Below, piece after piece: positions 16,559-25,421 of a stretch of DNA of 30,019 nucleotides; positions within the stretch are counted from its first letter, which is position 1, and each line of letters starts with the position of its first letter. The stretch lies in contig CBFHQM010000027.1 of assembly GCA_965657965.1 (NCBI GenBank), positions 1 to 30,019 on the forward strand. Direction: 5' to 3'. Source of the DNA: UBA8752 sp965657965 (GTDB lineage Bacteria > Bacteroidota > Bacteroidia > Flavobacteriales_D > Sanyastnellaceae). A program made the position numbers and the translations under genes. Below the pieces are notes generated by a model. It worked only from the letters and a program-made list of their open reading frames with translations. It made no database searches and was not told where the DNA came from.

Positions 16559-19500
16559 ATGAGATCGTTGATTCAATCCTTTGTCAAGTACAACCTTCTT
16601 GGCGACCTCCTCGTGTTTGCACTTCTCTCGGCAGGCTGGGTGGGGATGGGCCGAATGGAGAGCAATTTCTTTCCGGTGGTCGAGTCCAAGGCCATTCAGA
16701 TTCAAGTGGTTTACCCCGGTGCCTCCCCTGCGGAAATCGAGGAGGGCATTGTGGCCAAAATTGAAGAAAATCTGCAAGGCATTGCAGGGTTGGACCAAGT
16801 CAAATCCGTGTGCTCAGAAAATGCGGGAAGCATCACCGTGTCCGTTTTGGATGCGAGCGAAACCGACGAGATTTTACAAGATGTCAAAAACGCGGTGGAC
16901 CGAATCGCTTCGTTCCCTGTGGGCATGGAGCCGCCGACGGTGTTCAAGCAGGAGGCACTGGGTGTGGCGATCACCTTTGCCTTAACTGGAGTAAATGACC
17001 TCAAGGCCCTCAAAACAGAGGGGCGTCGCATCGAACAGGACTTGCGTGCGTTGGATGGATTGAGTCAGGTCTCCTTGAGTGGATTTCCAGGAGAAGAGAT
17101 TGAGGTGGCGCTCCGTGCAGACCAGCTTACTGCACTCAATTTAACCATGGCCGAAGTGGGCGCTGCCATCCGAGCCGCCAACATCGAAACCACAGGAGGA
17201 CGGCTCAAAACAGAGCGCGAGGAGCTCGTCCTGCGCGGTCGCTTTAGGGGGTACGACGCCGACGCGTTAAAAGCCATCCCGCTTCGCACCAATGGAGACG
17301 GCGGGCTTGTTCGTCTTTCGGACGTGGCCGAGGTGACCGACCGTTGGGCAGACAATGACCCCTCACGAAACTGGTTCAATGGTGCGCCCGCAGTCGTGGT
17401 GACCGTCAGCAACTTGACCACAGAAAGCATTCTTGAAGTCACGGCGTTGGTTCGCGCTTACATCGAGGGCTACAATGCACAGGCCGCCGAAGTGGGAACG
17501 GGCCTCAAAATCGACGTGATTCGTGACAGCTCTGTGGTGTTGAATCAGCGCATTGAGTTGCTGGTCAACAACGGGGTGGTGGGCTTCTTGCTGGTCATCA
17601 TTTTGTTGGCCTTGTTCCTCAATATTCGGTTGGCATTCTGGGTGGCTTTGGCCATTCCAGTGTCGTTTGCTGGCATGTTCATTTTCGCGGGCATGGCCGG
17701 GGTCACCATCAATGTCATCAGCTTGTTTGGCATGATTGTGGTCATTGGGATTCTGGTGGACGATGGCATCGTGATTGCGGAGAACATCTACCGGCATTAC
17801 GAGATGGGCAAAAGTCGATTGGAAGCCACCATCGAGGGCACCATGGAGGTGCTGCCCGCAGTATTTGCGGCCATCGTCACGACCATGATCGCGTTTGCGT
17901 CTTTCTTTTTCATTGAAGGACAACTCGGCGACTTCTTTGGCGACATGGCCACGGTGATCATGTTGACCCTGCTGTTTAGCTTGGTGGAAGGAGCACTCAT
18001 ACTGCCGGCGCACGTGGGGCACAGCAAGGCGTTGCGGCGCGACTTCAAGCCCAATGCTGTGGAGCGGGGAATGCGTCGCATAATGGGTTTCTTACGGGAT
18101 CGATTGTACGGGCCGGTGTTGCGGTTTTCGCTCGACCAACCGTGGGTGGCTTTTAGCACCATTGTCGCGCTGTTTTTGATCACCGTGCCCGGCATGATTG
18201 GGGGCGGAATCGTCAAGACCACCTTTTTTCCTTTCATCGAAGGCGACAATTTGACCATCAACCTGTCCATGACCAGTGGCACCCGAGAGGGCATCACCGA
18301 GGCCGAGTTGAACCGCATTGAAAGCGCAGTTTGGGAAGTGAACGACAGTCTTTCATCTGCGCGAGGCGACAGTCTGCAAATGGTGCTGGCTGTGGACAAA
18401 CGAATCGGTCCAAATGCCCACACTGGGCGATTGAACGTGCAATTGCTGGACGGAGAGCAGCGCAACATGCGCTCCATGGACATCAGCGCCATGATTCGAG
18501 AAAAGGTGGGGACGGTATACGGCTCCGAAAACCTGAGCTTTGCGGCTTTCTCTCCTTTTGGGCGTCCGGTTTCGGTCTCTTTGTTGGGCAACGACTTGGC
18601 GGATTTGAATGCGGCGACCGAAGAACTCAAAGCGGCCATGCTGGAGCGCGAGGACCTCAAGGATGTGACCGACAACAACCAAAGCGGATTGAAGGAGCTG
18701 GAAATTCAGCCCAAGCCCAAGGCGTTTCAACTCGGCCTTACCCGCGCAGCGCTGCTCACACAGGTACGCGAAGGTTTCTTTGGCAGCGAGGTCCAACGTT
18801 TGCAGCGGGGAAGAGATGAGGTGAGGGTTTGGGTCAGGCTTGATGAACGAGACCGCGGTTCGGTGTCCGACCTTCAGCGGTATCGGATCCGAACGCCAAA
18901 TGGTGGTCTTGTGCCGTTGGAAGAGCTCGCCGATGTGGCTTTGGTGAATGGAATTACCTCCATCAACCGTTTGTACGGAGCCCGCGAAGTTCAGGTGAGT
19001 GCGGACTTGTCGGGACCCGAGGTGAGTGCCTCGGATGCCAACGCCGACATCAAAGCCAACGTGGTGCCCGCCATCGTGGCGAGGTACCCCTCGATCCGCG
19101 CCAGTTATGAGGGGCAAAACCGAGAGCAGGCCAAGTCCCAAAGCAGCATTGCCGCGGTGATGCCGCTGATCTTCGCCCTCATGCTCTTTGTGGTGATCTT
19201 GGCTTTCCGGTCGCCATTGCAGGCCTTGGCCGTATTCGCTTTGATTCCGTTTGGCATGGTGGGCATTAGCCTGGGACATTGGATGCTGGGCGCGCAAATC
19301 AGCCTCTTTAGCATTTTGGGGCTGATTGCGTTGATTGGCATTCTGGTGAACGACGCGTTGGTTTTTGTGGCGGCGTTCAACAACAATTTGAAGGACGGCC
19401 AAGATGTCCGCACCGCCATTTGGGAGGCGGGCATGAGCCGATTTAGGCCCATTCTGCTCACGTCGGTGACCACGGTGGCCGGTTTGACGCCGTTGATGTT

Positions 19501-21151
19501 GAACAAGAGTTTTCAAGCACAATTCTTGATTCCGATGGCCATTTCCGTTGCGTTTGGTTTGCTTTTTGTGACGGTCATCATTTTGATTCTACTGCCCGTT
19601 TTCTTGCTCTGGATCAACCCGCTACATCGGTCTTGGGTTTGGGTAAAGCGCGGGGATTGGTTGTCGCGCGAGGCGGCTGAGCCTGCGGTTCGAGAAGAGG
19701 CGGGGTTCGCCGAGTACGATGCGGAGGCCCCTGCAATGGAAAAAGGAGGAGGGCCTGCAACGGGCGGCGTCTTGAGCATCTTGGGTCTTGGGGTCACCAT
19801 GGGTCTGTGTTTCATGTCTGGGCACACGCGCGCTCAAAGCGATGGGGTGGCGGAATCACTGTCTCGAGAACAAGCCGTTTCTCTCGCGCTTGACCGACAC
19901 TACGGCATTCAAGTGGCCAAAAGCAATCAAGCTTTGGCAGAACTGGGAGACGATTGGGGTGCTGCCGGGGCGCTGCCGCAGCTTGGCGTGTCTCTGGGTG
20001 CGGGAAGCTCGGTGAACGATCAAACCGACAACCCCAGTACCTTCTTGCCCATTGCCACTCAATCGACGTCGTTGTCTCCTGGGGCGCAATTGCAGTGGAC
20101 GTTGTTCGACGGGATGGGCATGTTTGCGGCCAAAGACCGGTTGGGTGTGGTGGCTTCTCAGGCCGAGGGCAACGTGGAGCTTTTGGTGGAGGCCACGGTT
20201 CAAGCCGTGTTGAATGCCTACGATGCAGTGTTGGTCCAAGAAAAAAGCGCGGAGGTCCTGCAGGAGGCCATGGCGCTAACCCGCCAGCGACTCTTGCGCA
20301 TTGATGCTGCAGTTGCGGTGGGCTCTGCGGGGACCTTTGACCGTCTTCAGTTTGAGAATGCGTTGCTCAACGACAGTACGGCCTTGCTGCGCCAAATGTC
20401 TGCTGTGCGTTCTGCTCAGCGCAATTTGAACTTGGTTTTGGTCCAAGATGAAGCCCGCTTATGGACACTGACTTCTTCGCTTGAAGCGCCATCATCCGCG
20501 GGCGATTTGGCGGCGTTACAGGCTCAGGTTTTGGGCAATAATTTGACTTTAAACAATGCGGTTCTGGCGCAGGAGCTTGCCGAAGTCGGGGTTCGCCAAG
20601 CCAGAGCGCGCCTTTACCCAGTGTTGGGGTTGACAGCAAATTGGGGCAACAACCGGGGGGCGTCGGGCACCAATTCCATCATCCCGGATTCGGCATTTTT
20701 TAATCCTTATCGCAACGGAGATGTGACCACCAATGTGAGCAATTACGGCGCCACCCTGACGCTGAATTTCAACCTGTTCAACGGCGGGGCCACCAAGCGC
20801 GCCATCCAGCAAGCGCAAATTCAAGTGGACATGGCCGGACTCGAGCGGGACCGACTGGAGGCCGAGGCGCGTCATGCTTTGGCCCAGGCTTGGGACGCGC
20901 GTAGAACAGCCACAGCAGTGCACAACATGGCGGTCCAGCGGACCAAGAATGCGAGGTTGTCCGCGGAGATTGGTTCCAGTCGCTACCGAGATGGTGCGCT
21001 GAATGCCCTTGATTTTCGCGCACTCGATGTGGCGGTGTTGCAAGCCGAGGCCTCCGAACTCGCCGCCCGACAAGAGTGGAGCATGGCCCACTGGGAAGTG
21101 CTGCGCCTCATTGGCGGTCTGCGCGCGGGGCAAGTCAAGGACTTGCGCTGA
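16559..21151 (+). CDS. RND efflux permease fused to TolC-like outer-membrane channel
   Basis: One uninterrupted 1530-codon frame. Residues 1 to about 1030 are a complete RND permease: TM1 (about 14-33), two periplasmic porter loops, TM4 with GILVDDG carrying the proton-relay pair Asp401-Asp402, and TM10 with GILVNDA (927-933) where AcrB has its lysine motif. A charged linker (about 1030-1069) leads to a hydrophobic segment (about 1070-1085) ending in an Ala-Gln signal-peptidase-like site (HTRAQS). The final about 435 residues are TolC-like: SREQAVSLALDRH, coiled-coil helices, FNLFNGGATKRA. The retained leader suggests the chain inserts as a 13th helix and may be cleaved into two proteins. An in-frame ATG at 19736 could also start a free 471-residue channel. 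RND-TolC fusions are known in Bacteroidota, mainly in metal-efflux (CusA-like) pumps; this permease looks more like the HAE type. Confidence 0.93.
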   Translation: MRSLIQSFVKYNLLGDLLVFALLSAGWVGMGRMESNFFPVVESKAIQIQVVYPGASPAEIEEGIVAKIEENLQGIAGLDQVKSVCSENAGSITVSVLDASETDEILQDVKNAVDRIASFPVGMEPPTVFKQEALGVAITFALTGVNDLKALKTEGRRIEQDLRALDGLSQVSLSGFPGEEIEVALRADQLTALNLTMAEVGAAIRAANIETTGGRLKTEREELVLRGRFRGYDADALKAIPLRTNGDGGLVRLSDVAEVTDRWADNDPSRNWFNGAPAVVVTVSNLTTESILEVTALVRAYIEGYNAQAAEVGTGLKIDVIRDSSVVLNQRIELLVNNGVVGFLLVIILLALFLNIRLAFWVALAIPVSFAGMFIFAGMAGVTINVISLFGMIVVIGILVDDGIVIAENIYRHYEMGKSRLEATIEGTMEVLPAVFAAIVTTMIAFASFFFIEGQLGDFFGDMATVIMLTLLFSLVEGALILPAHVGHSKALRRDFKPNAVERGMRRIMGFLRDRLYGPVLRFSLDQPWVAFSTIVALFLITVPGMIGGGIVKTTFFPFIEGDNLTINLSMTSGTREGITEAELNRIESAVWEVNDSLSSARGDSLQMVLAVDKRIGPNAHTGRLNVQLLDGEQRNMRSMDISAMIREKVGTVYGSENLSFAAFSPFGRPVSVSLLGNDLADLNAATEELKAAMLEREDLKDVTDNNQSGLKELEIQPKPKAFQLGLTRAALLTQVREGFFGSEVQRLQRGRDEVRVWVRLDERDRGSVSDLQRYRIRTPNGGLVPLEELADVALVNGITSINRLYGAREVQVSADLSGPEVSASDANADIKANVVPAIVARYPSIRASYEGQNREQAKSQSSIAAVMPLIFALMLFVVILAFRSPLQALAVFALIPFGMVGISLGHWMLGAQISLFSILGLIALIGILVNDALVFVAAFNNNLKDGQDVRTAIWEAGMSRFRPILLTSVTTVAGLTPLMLNKSFQAQFLIPMAISVAFGLLFVTVIILILLPVFLLWINPLHRSWVWVKRGDWLSREAAEPAVREEAGFAEYDAEAPAMEKGGGPATGGVLSILGLGVTMGLCFMSGHTRAQSDGVAESLSREQAVSLALDRHYGIQVAKSNQALAELGDDWGAAGALPQLGVSLGAGSSVNDQTDNPSTFLPIATQSTSLSPGAQLQWTLFDGMGMFAAKDRLGVVASQAEGNVELLVEATVQAVLNAYDAVLVQEKSAEVLQEAMALTRQRLLRIDAAVAVGSAGTFDRLQFENALLNDSTALLRQMSAVRSAQRNLNLVLVQDEARLWTLTSSLEAPSSAGDLAALQAQVLGNNLTLNNAVLAQELAEVGVRQARARLYPVLGLTANWGNNRGASGTNSIIPDSAFFNPYRNGDVTTNVSNYGATLTLNFNLFNGGATKRAIQQAQIQVDMAGLERDRLEAEARHALAQAWDARRTATAVHNMAVQRTKNARLSAEIGSSRYRDGALNALDFRALDVAVLQAEASELAARQEWSMAHWEVLRLIGGLRAGQVKDLR

Positions 21152-21366
21152 TCGGGAGAACTTGGGCGCTTGGTTGGGCGAGGGTTGGTCTCCACTTCTG
21201 AAGTCATTCGGGCCAGAAAAGCAGGGTAAGGTCGGCGGCGGCTGGGGTTTTTCGTCGGTAAATGTGCTGTGTTTGCTGGTTTTCAAGGCGTTTATTGCAC
21301 ATCTCTTGCCTTTCCTTGGTGCAAGCCGCGACAAAAAGCGGACCTTCGCGCTCAATTCCACGATTG

Positions 21367-23043
21367 GTGCAGACTTTTTCCACCCTCGGCCTTTCGGCCC
21401 CGATTCTCGAAGCGATCGGCAAACTCGGCTTTGAAACCCCCACGGAGATTCAAGAGCAAGCCATCCCTCGGCTGCTCGAAGGAGACCGTGATTTCATTGG
21501 GCTTGCCCAAACCGGAACCGGCAAAACGGCTGCGTTTGGCTTGCCTTTGCTCGATCATCTGGATGCCAGCCAAGATCACGTTCAGGCGCTGATTTTGGCG
21601 CCCACACGAGAATTGGGCCAGCAGATTGCCGAGCAAATCTCGCTGTTCGCGGGCCGGATGAAAGGCATTCGCACAGTGGCCGTTTACGGTGGAGCCAATA
21701 TTGTGACGCAAATCAACCAGCTCAAGCGCCCTTGTCAAGTGGTGATTGCCACGCCTGGTCGTTTGATTGACTTGGCCAAGCGCAAGGCCGTCAAGCTAGA
21801 TCGCGTTCGGTTCTTGGTCCTGGACGAGGCAGATGAGATGCTCAACATGGGCTTCAAGGAGGAGTTGGACACCATTTTGAGCTTCACGCCCGACGAGAAG
21901 AAGACGTGGCTTTTTTCCGCCACCATGCCGAAGGAGATTCGGCGCATGGTGAAGGACTACATGGAGGATCCATTCGAGGTTCGCATTGACCCCAAAACAA
22001 CGGTCAACACCAACATTGAGCACCGGTATTCGATTGTACGTCACACGGACAAAGGAGAGGCGCTCACGCGTTTCATGGACCTGGATCCGGAGTTATACGG
22101 TGTTGTGTTTTGTCGCACCAAGCGGGACACGCAAAACTTGGCCGAAGGATTGATCAAGCAGGGGTACCGTGCAGATGCCATTCATGGAGATTTGTCTCAG
22201 CATCAGCGCGATCGTGTGATGATGCGTTTCAAGCGCAGGGAATTGCAGGTGCTGATTGCCACAGACGTGGCCGCAAGGGGAATCGATGTCAACGACCTCA
22301 CGCACGTATTCCACTTTTCTCTCCCCAACGATCAAGCCTACTACACCCACCGCTCTGGCCGAACCGCACGGGCGGGAAAGAAAGGTGTGTCTTTGGCGTT
22401 CATCAGTGGCAAAGAGAAGGGCAGAATCAATCAACTTTCGCGGGGCTTGGACGTGGAGTTCACGGCAGTGGAAGTGCCCAAGGCTGATCAAATTGTGGAG
22501 GAACGTTTGCGCAGCTGGGCCCGTGGCCTTCTGGAGCAAAAGGGAGCCACCAAGGCGCCAGAAGGTTTGCTTGAAGAGGTGGACTTGTTGCTCGAGCCAT
22601 TGAGCAAGGAAGACATTATTGCACGTTTGCTCTCGCGAGAGTTGGCAAGATTAAACCTGAGTAATCGCCAAGACTTGAACGACAAAGGGGGCAGGGGAGA
22701 CGATGGTTTCCGTCCCAAAAAGGACTTCAAGAAGGGCGGATACAAGAAAGGTGGCTACAAAAAGGACTTTGGTTCTGGTGGTCACAACAAAGGCGGCTAC
22801 AAGAAGAACTTCAAAAAGGGCGGCTACAAAAAAGACGGGGCAAACTCCGGGTTCAACGACGGAGGCTTTAGCAAAGGCGGAATGCGCGCCGATGACTTTA
22901 AACCCAGCGGCGGTGGCTTCAACAAAGGAGGCTCCGATCAGGGTGGTTACAGGAAAAGTGGCTTCAAGAAGGGCGGCTCCAAGAAAGGTGGATTCGGCGG
23001 TGGCGGTGAAGGAGGTTACAGCAAGCCCAAGCGTAAGTATTGA
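21367..23043 (+). CDS. DEAD-box RNA helicase with Gly/Lys-rich tail
   Basis: 558 residues if started at GTG 21367 (MQTFSTLGLS), which matches the usual start of this family just before the Q motif. An ATG at 21262 would add 35 Cys- and Arg-rich residues that look unlike the family. All helicase blocks are present: Q motif FETPTEIQ, AQTGTGKT (47-54), PTRELGQQ, TPGRL, DEAD (153-156), SAT (184-186), VFCRTKRD, ATDVAARGID and HRSGRTARAG (328-337). Residues from about 440 are a basic tail of repeated G-G-Y-K-K / G-G-F-K-K units, likely an RNA-binding disordered extension. It unwinds RNA, probably in cold adaptation or ribosome assembly as for DeaD/RhlE-type enzymes. The precise subtype is uncertain. 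Confidence 0.92.
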   Translation: MQTFSTLGLSAPILEAIGKLGFETPTEIQEQAIPRLLEGDRDFIGLAQTGTGKTAAFGLPLLDHLDASQDHVQALILAPTRELGQQIAEQISLFAGRMKGIRTVAVYGGANIVTQINQLKRPCQVVIATPGRLIDLAKRKAVKLDRVRFLVLDEADEMLNMGFKEELDTILSFTPDEKKTWLFSATMPKEIRRMVKDYMEDPFEVRIDPKTTVNTNIEHRYSIVRHTDKGEALTRFMDLDPELYGVVFCRTKRDTQNLAEGLIKQGYRADAIHGDLSQHQRDRVMMRFKRRELQVLIATDVAARGIDVNDLTHVFHFSLPNDQAYYTHRSGRTARAGKKGVSLAFISGKEKGRINQLSRGLDVEFTAVEVPKADQIVEERLRSWARGLLEQKGATKAPEGLLEEVDLLLEPLSKEDIIARLLSRELARLNLSNRQDLNDKGGRGDDGFRPKKDFKKGGYKKGGYKKDFGSGGHNKGGYKKNFKKGGYKKDGANSGFNDGGFSKGGMRADDFKPSGGGFNKGGSDQGGYRKSGFKKGGSKKGGFGGGGEGGYSKPKRKY

Positions 23044-23225
23044 GTTACGCAGGGCGGTGTTGGCCCATAATGTGTAACCAAACGTATAATATCTGCGTAT
23101 GAGAACCCGCACTGTGGGGGAATCATTCTTCCTTTTACAGGCATCAAATTGCGGCCAAAGCCTCCGCAGCTGCCTCGGAAACAGGTGGATTTGATGACCG
23201 AGGGCAACCTCATTAAACGACCGTC

Positions 23226-23657
23226 ATGCGCGTTGTTGCATTTTTACTGGCCACCGCAGTGGTCTCTTTCTGTTCGTGTAACCCAGAACCCACCAACATT
23301 GTGTTGCCCACCGTGGAAAGTCTGGGTTTTGAGTGGCGTGTGCCTTACGCCCTCACGTTGACTTCCGACGACCACGATGAGCCGTGGACAGGCTCGGCTG
23401 TATGGATTGATCAGGGAACGCTGATGTTCTCCTTTCATGAGAACAGTGGGGCTGAATTGGATCCGGCCAATGGCGGCTTGCTCGCCACAGAGATGTTGTC
23501 CTACACCTACAATGAGCTGGAGGGCACAGTGCGTCTGTCGCTTCCCCACGGCCATGTTACGCTGCTTTGGGACGGCATTGCACAGCGCTTTCAAGGCGAT
23601 GTCTTTCACCAAGACACACTCTCCGTTTCGAGGGTCGAAGAGGTGCAGCAGAATTGA
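23226..23657 (+). CDS. Small hypothetical lipoprotein
   Basis: A 143-residue protein with a hydrophobic leader followed by a Cys-rich lipobox-like end (SFCSCNPEP), so it is probably lipid-anchored at Cys16 or Cys18. The mature part is beta-rich with alternating strands (LTLTSDDHDEPWTGSAVWI, GTVRLSLPHGHVTLLW). I recognise no domain. It starts 182 bases after the helicase and is followed immediately by a strong terminator. Function unknown. Base composition is like its neighbours. Confidence 0.7.
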   Translation: MRVVAFLLATAVVSFCSCNPEPTNIVLPTVESLGFEWRVPYALTLTSDDHDEPWTGSAVWIDQGTLMFSFHENSGAELDPANGGLLATEMLSYTYNELEGTVRLSLPHGHVTLLWDGIAQRFQGDVFHQDTLSVSRVEEVQQN

Positions 23658-23675
23658 GACGTCCCACTGAAGCAA

Positions 23676-23719
23676 AGCAAAACAGCGGTGAGGATAAACT
23701 CCCTCACCGCTGTTTTGCT
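23676..23719. terminator. Bidirectional intrinsic terminator
   Basis: An 18-bp perfect stem (23676-23693 with 23702-23719) encloses an eight-base loop. The stem has a GC-rich core (CAGCGGTGAGG) and AAAA/TTTT arms, so a U-run follows the hairpin core in either direction. It lies between the ends of the convergent genes 23226-23657 and 23783-25303 and probably stops transcription from both. Confidence 0.9.
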
Positions 23720-23782
23720 CTGAGCGTGAACGCCCTCAACCCGGTCAATGGGACACAACTAGGGTCGTGTCACCTGATTTGA

Positions 23783-25303
23783 TCAGCGCTGTTCTGACCA
23801 AATTTTAAGGTGCTGGAAAGCGCCACCTTGTTGCTGTGCATTCATCAAGTAAACTTGGCTACAGCCGCTAAAGGGGATGGACTGTCCCGCCATCATGGGG
23901 CGGTCCAAAACAGACTTGCCTGAAGCCTCGAAGACGCGCAATCGGCAATCGCCGAGGGCGGTAAATTGTTGGCCATCCCACCGCACGAGCTCGGTTTGAA
24001 GGTTCTCGAATTCGGCGACGTCCACAGCGGCACCACAGAATTGACTCCAGAAGCTCCACATTTCGACCGCACTGGTTACGTCCATGTTGCCCCAAGAGCC
24101 AAACCAATCGTGGCCTCCACCGTTTACGCGGTAGACACGCGCTTCATACCCATTGTCTCCTCCAGAGTGGGTAATGAGGTCCACCGTGCTGTTGTCGTCT
24201 AGGTTGATGTTGGGCAAAGCCTCCTCGGTAACCTCGGTACAATTGTTCCAACCTGCCCATGTAGAGACGATGGTTTCTACGCTGGGATTTCCGCCCCAGT
24301 TGCCGGCGTCGTTGGGATTGCCGAGGTAGGGCACCACGTTGTCGGCCGTGCCGTGCAGGTGAATCACAGGAACCGATTGGCTGGGGTCGCAGGATGCCCA
24401 GTCGTTGCCGCCCATGAGGCCACCCACAGACCCAATGCCGCGGAACACGTCGGCGTTGTCACAGGCCAGCGAATAGCTCATGTAGCCACCATTGGAATAT
24501 CCGCAGCTGTAGGTGCATGCGGGGTCGTGGCCGTGGGTCTCTTGAATGTAGCCAGCGAGTTGGGTCAAAAACGCGTGGTCGTTCACGTTGGAGAAGTTGA
24601 AGTTGGCGTTCCAGTGGTTGGTTCCGCTTCCGTCTGGAGAGCCCTGTGGCACCACCAGGCCAAATCCCTCTTCATTGGCCAGTTCGCGGAAACCACCCAC
24701 AGCAAACATGCCGAGGGCATCTCCTGTGTAGCCGTGCAAGGCAAAGACCAAAGGTGCACCGGGCTCCATGTTGGGTGGGGCGTAGTAGATGTACGTTCTG
24801 TCGTAATTGGTGTTGCCGTCGAGGTAGGTGAAGGTTTGGATGTCGATGCAAGATCCATCGTCCACGGTGGCACCTTCGAGGAAGTTGATGGCTTCCGGGT
24901 CGGTACATCCTCCCATTTGAAAGTCGCATTCGCCCTCCCCTACAGTAAACGGCATGTAGCCGAAGAAGCCATTGTTTAGGGTCAACTCGGTCTCAAAACC
25001 AGACAAGTCCACATCGGCGGAGAGCAAGGCCCCATTCCAGCCATCGCCCCAGCTGTCGGTGGCGAGAAAGTAATAGCATCCGTCTTCCAAACAGACGGCT
25101 TGCGCAAACGTCCCTTCAATGCTGCCAGAGAAAGACAAAATTTGGGTGGTGTCGGTGTCGCCGAGGTGATAAAGCTCCCATCCCATTTCCCATGGATAGA
25201 GGGAGGTGGTGGTGGTAAAAGTGACTTCAGTGTATTCGCACTGAGCGGATGCGAGCGTCGCCATAGCGAGGCCAACGAGAGAGAAGAAATTGCGTAGGAA
25301 CAT
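23783..25303 (-). CDS. Secreted PHB-depolymerase/feruloyl-esterase-like alpha/beta hydrolase
   Basis: 506 residues from the ATG at 25303, which begins a clear signal peptide (MFLRNFFSLVGLAMATLASA); the open frame extends 44 codons further upstream without a plausible leader. Residues about 25-125 form a beta-rich module with CYYFLATDSWGDGWNG. One Cys-rich repeat (GCTDPEAINF, 132-152) follows. The hydrolase domain (about 158-425) has oxyanion HG (190-191), nucleophile CGYSNGG (Ser270), acid GTADNVVPY (Asp321) and GGGHDWFG (His398). This matches the LpqC/PHB-depolymerase group of secreted esterases. The last about 75 residues resemble a T9SS C-terminal domain but lack the YPNP motif. It probably cleaves ester bonds in polymers outside the cell; substrate is not determined. 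Confidence 0.88.
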   Translation of the reverse strand: MFLRNFFSLVGLAMATLASAQCEYTEVTFTTTTSLYPWEMGWELYHLGDTDTTQILSFSGSIEGTFAQAVCLEDGCYYFLATDSWGDGWNGALLSADVDLSGFETELTLNNGFFGYMPFTVGEGECDFQMGGCTDPEAINFLEGATVDDGSCIDIQTFTYLDGNTNYDRTYIYYAPPNMEPGAPLVFALHGYTGDALGMFAVGGFRELANEEGFGLVVPQGSPDGSGTNHWNANFNFSNVNDHAFLTQLAGYIQETHGHDPACTYSCGYSNGGYMSYSLACDNADVFRGIGSVGGLMGGNDWASCDPSQSVPVIHLHGTADNVVPYLGNPNDAGNWGGNPSVETIVSTWAGWNNCTEVTEEALPNINLDDNSTVDLITHSGGDNGYEARVYRVNGGGHDWFGSWGNMDVTSAVEMWSFWSQFCGAAVDVAEFENLQTELVRWDGQQFTALGDCRLRVFEASGKSVLDRPMMAGQSIPFSGCSQVYLMNAQQQGGAFQHLKIWSEQR

Positions 25304-25421
25304 GCCGACAATATAGGATGCGCACCCTGTTTTTACGGCCTTGGAACGGCCGAAAATGGACCAAGGTGAGATGTTACCTGAGAAGCCAGAGCGCGACAGG
25401 AAACAGAGGTTTTCGCGGGGG

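Noticed and set aside
18353..19522. Long minus-strand open frame (389 codons) inside the RND permease
   Set aside because: It lies wholly antisense to a well-conserved gene. Its translation is His/Gln/Arg-rich without domains, as expected for a shadow frame.
22720..23035. Repetitive GGC/TAC/AAG/AAA tract as a possible repeat array or CRISPR
   Set aside because: The repeats are in frame and encode the Gly/Lys-rich helicase tail; units are irregular and there are no spacers.
23060..23100. TATAAT-like sequence after the helicase as a promoter for the small lipoprotein
   Set aside because: No matching upstream element at a proper distance and no agreement with the Bacteroidota TAnnTTTG consensus on the plus strand.
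25333..25360. CGGCC/GGCCG inverted repeat between FISUMP and esterase genes as a terminator
   Set aside because: The stem has five pairs with a mismatch before the A/T arms, and the neighbouring T-run is on the wrong side for minus-strand transcription.
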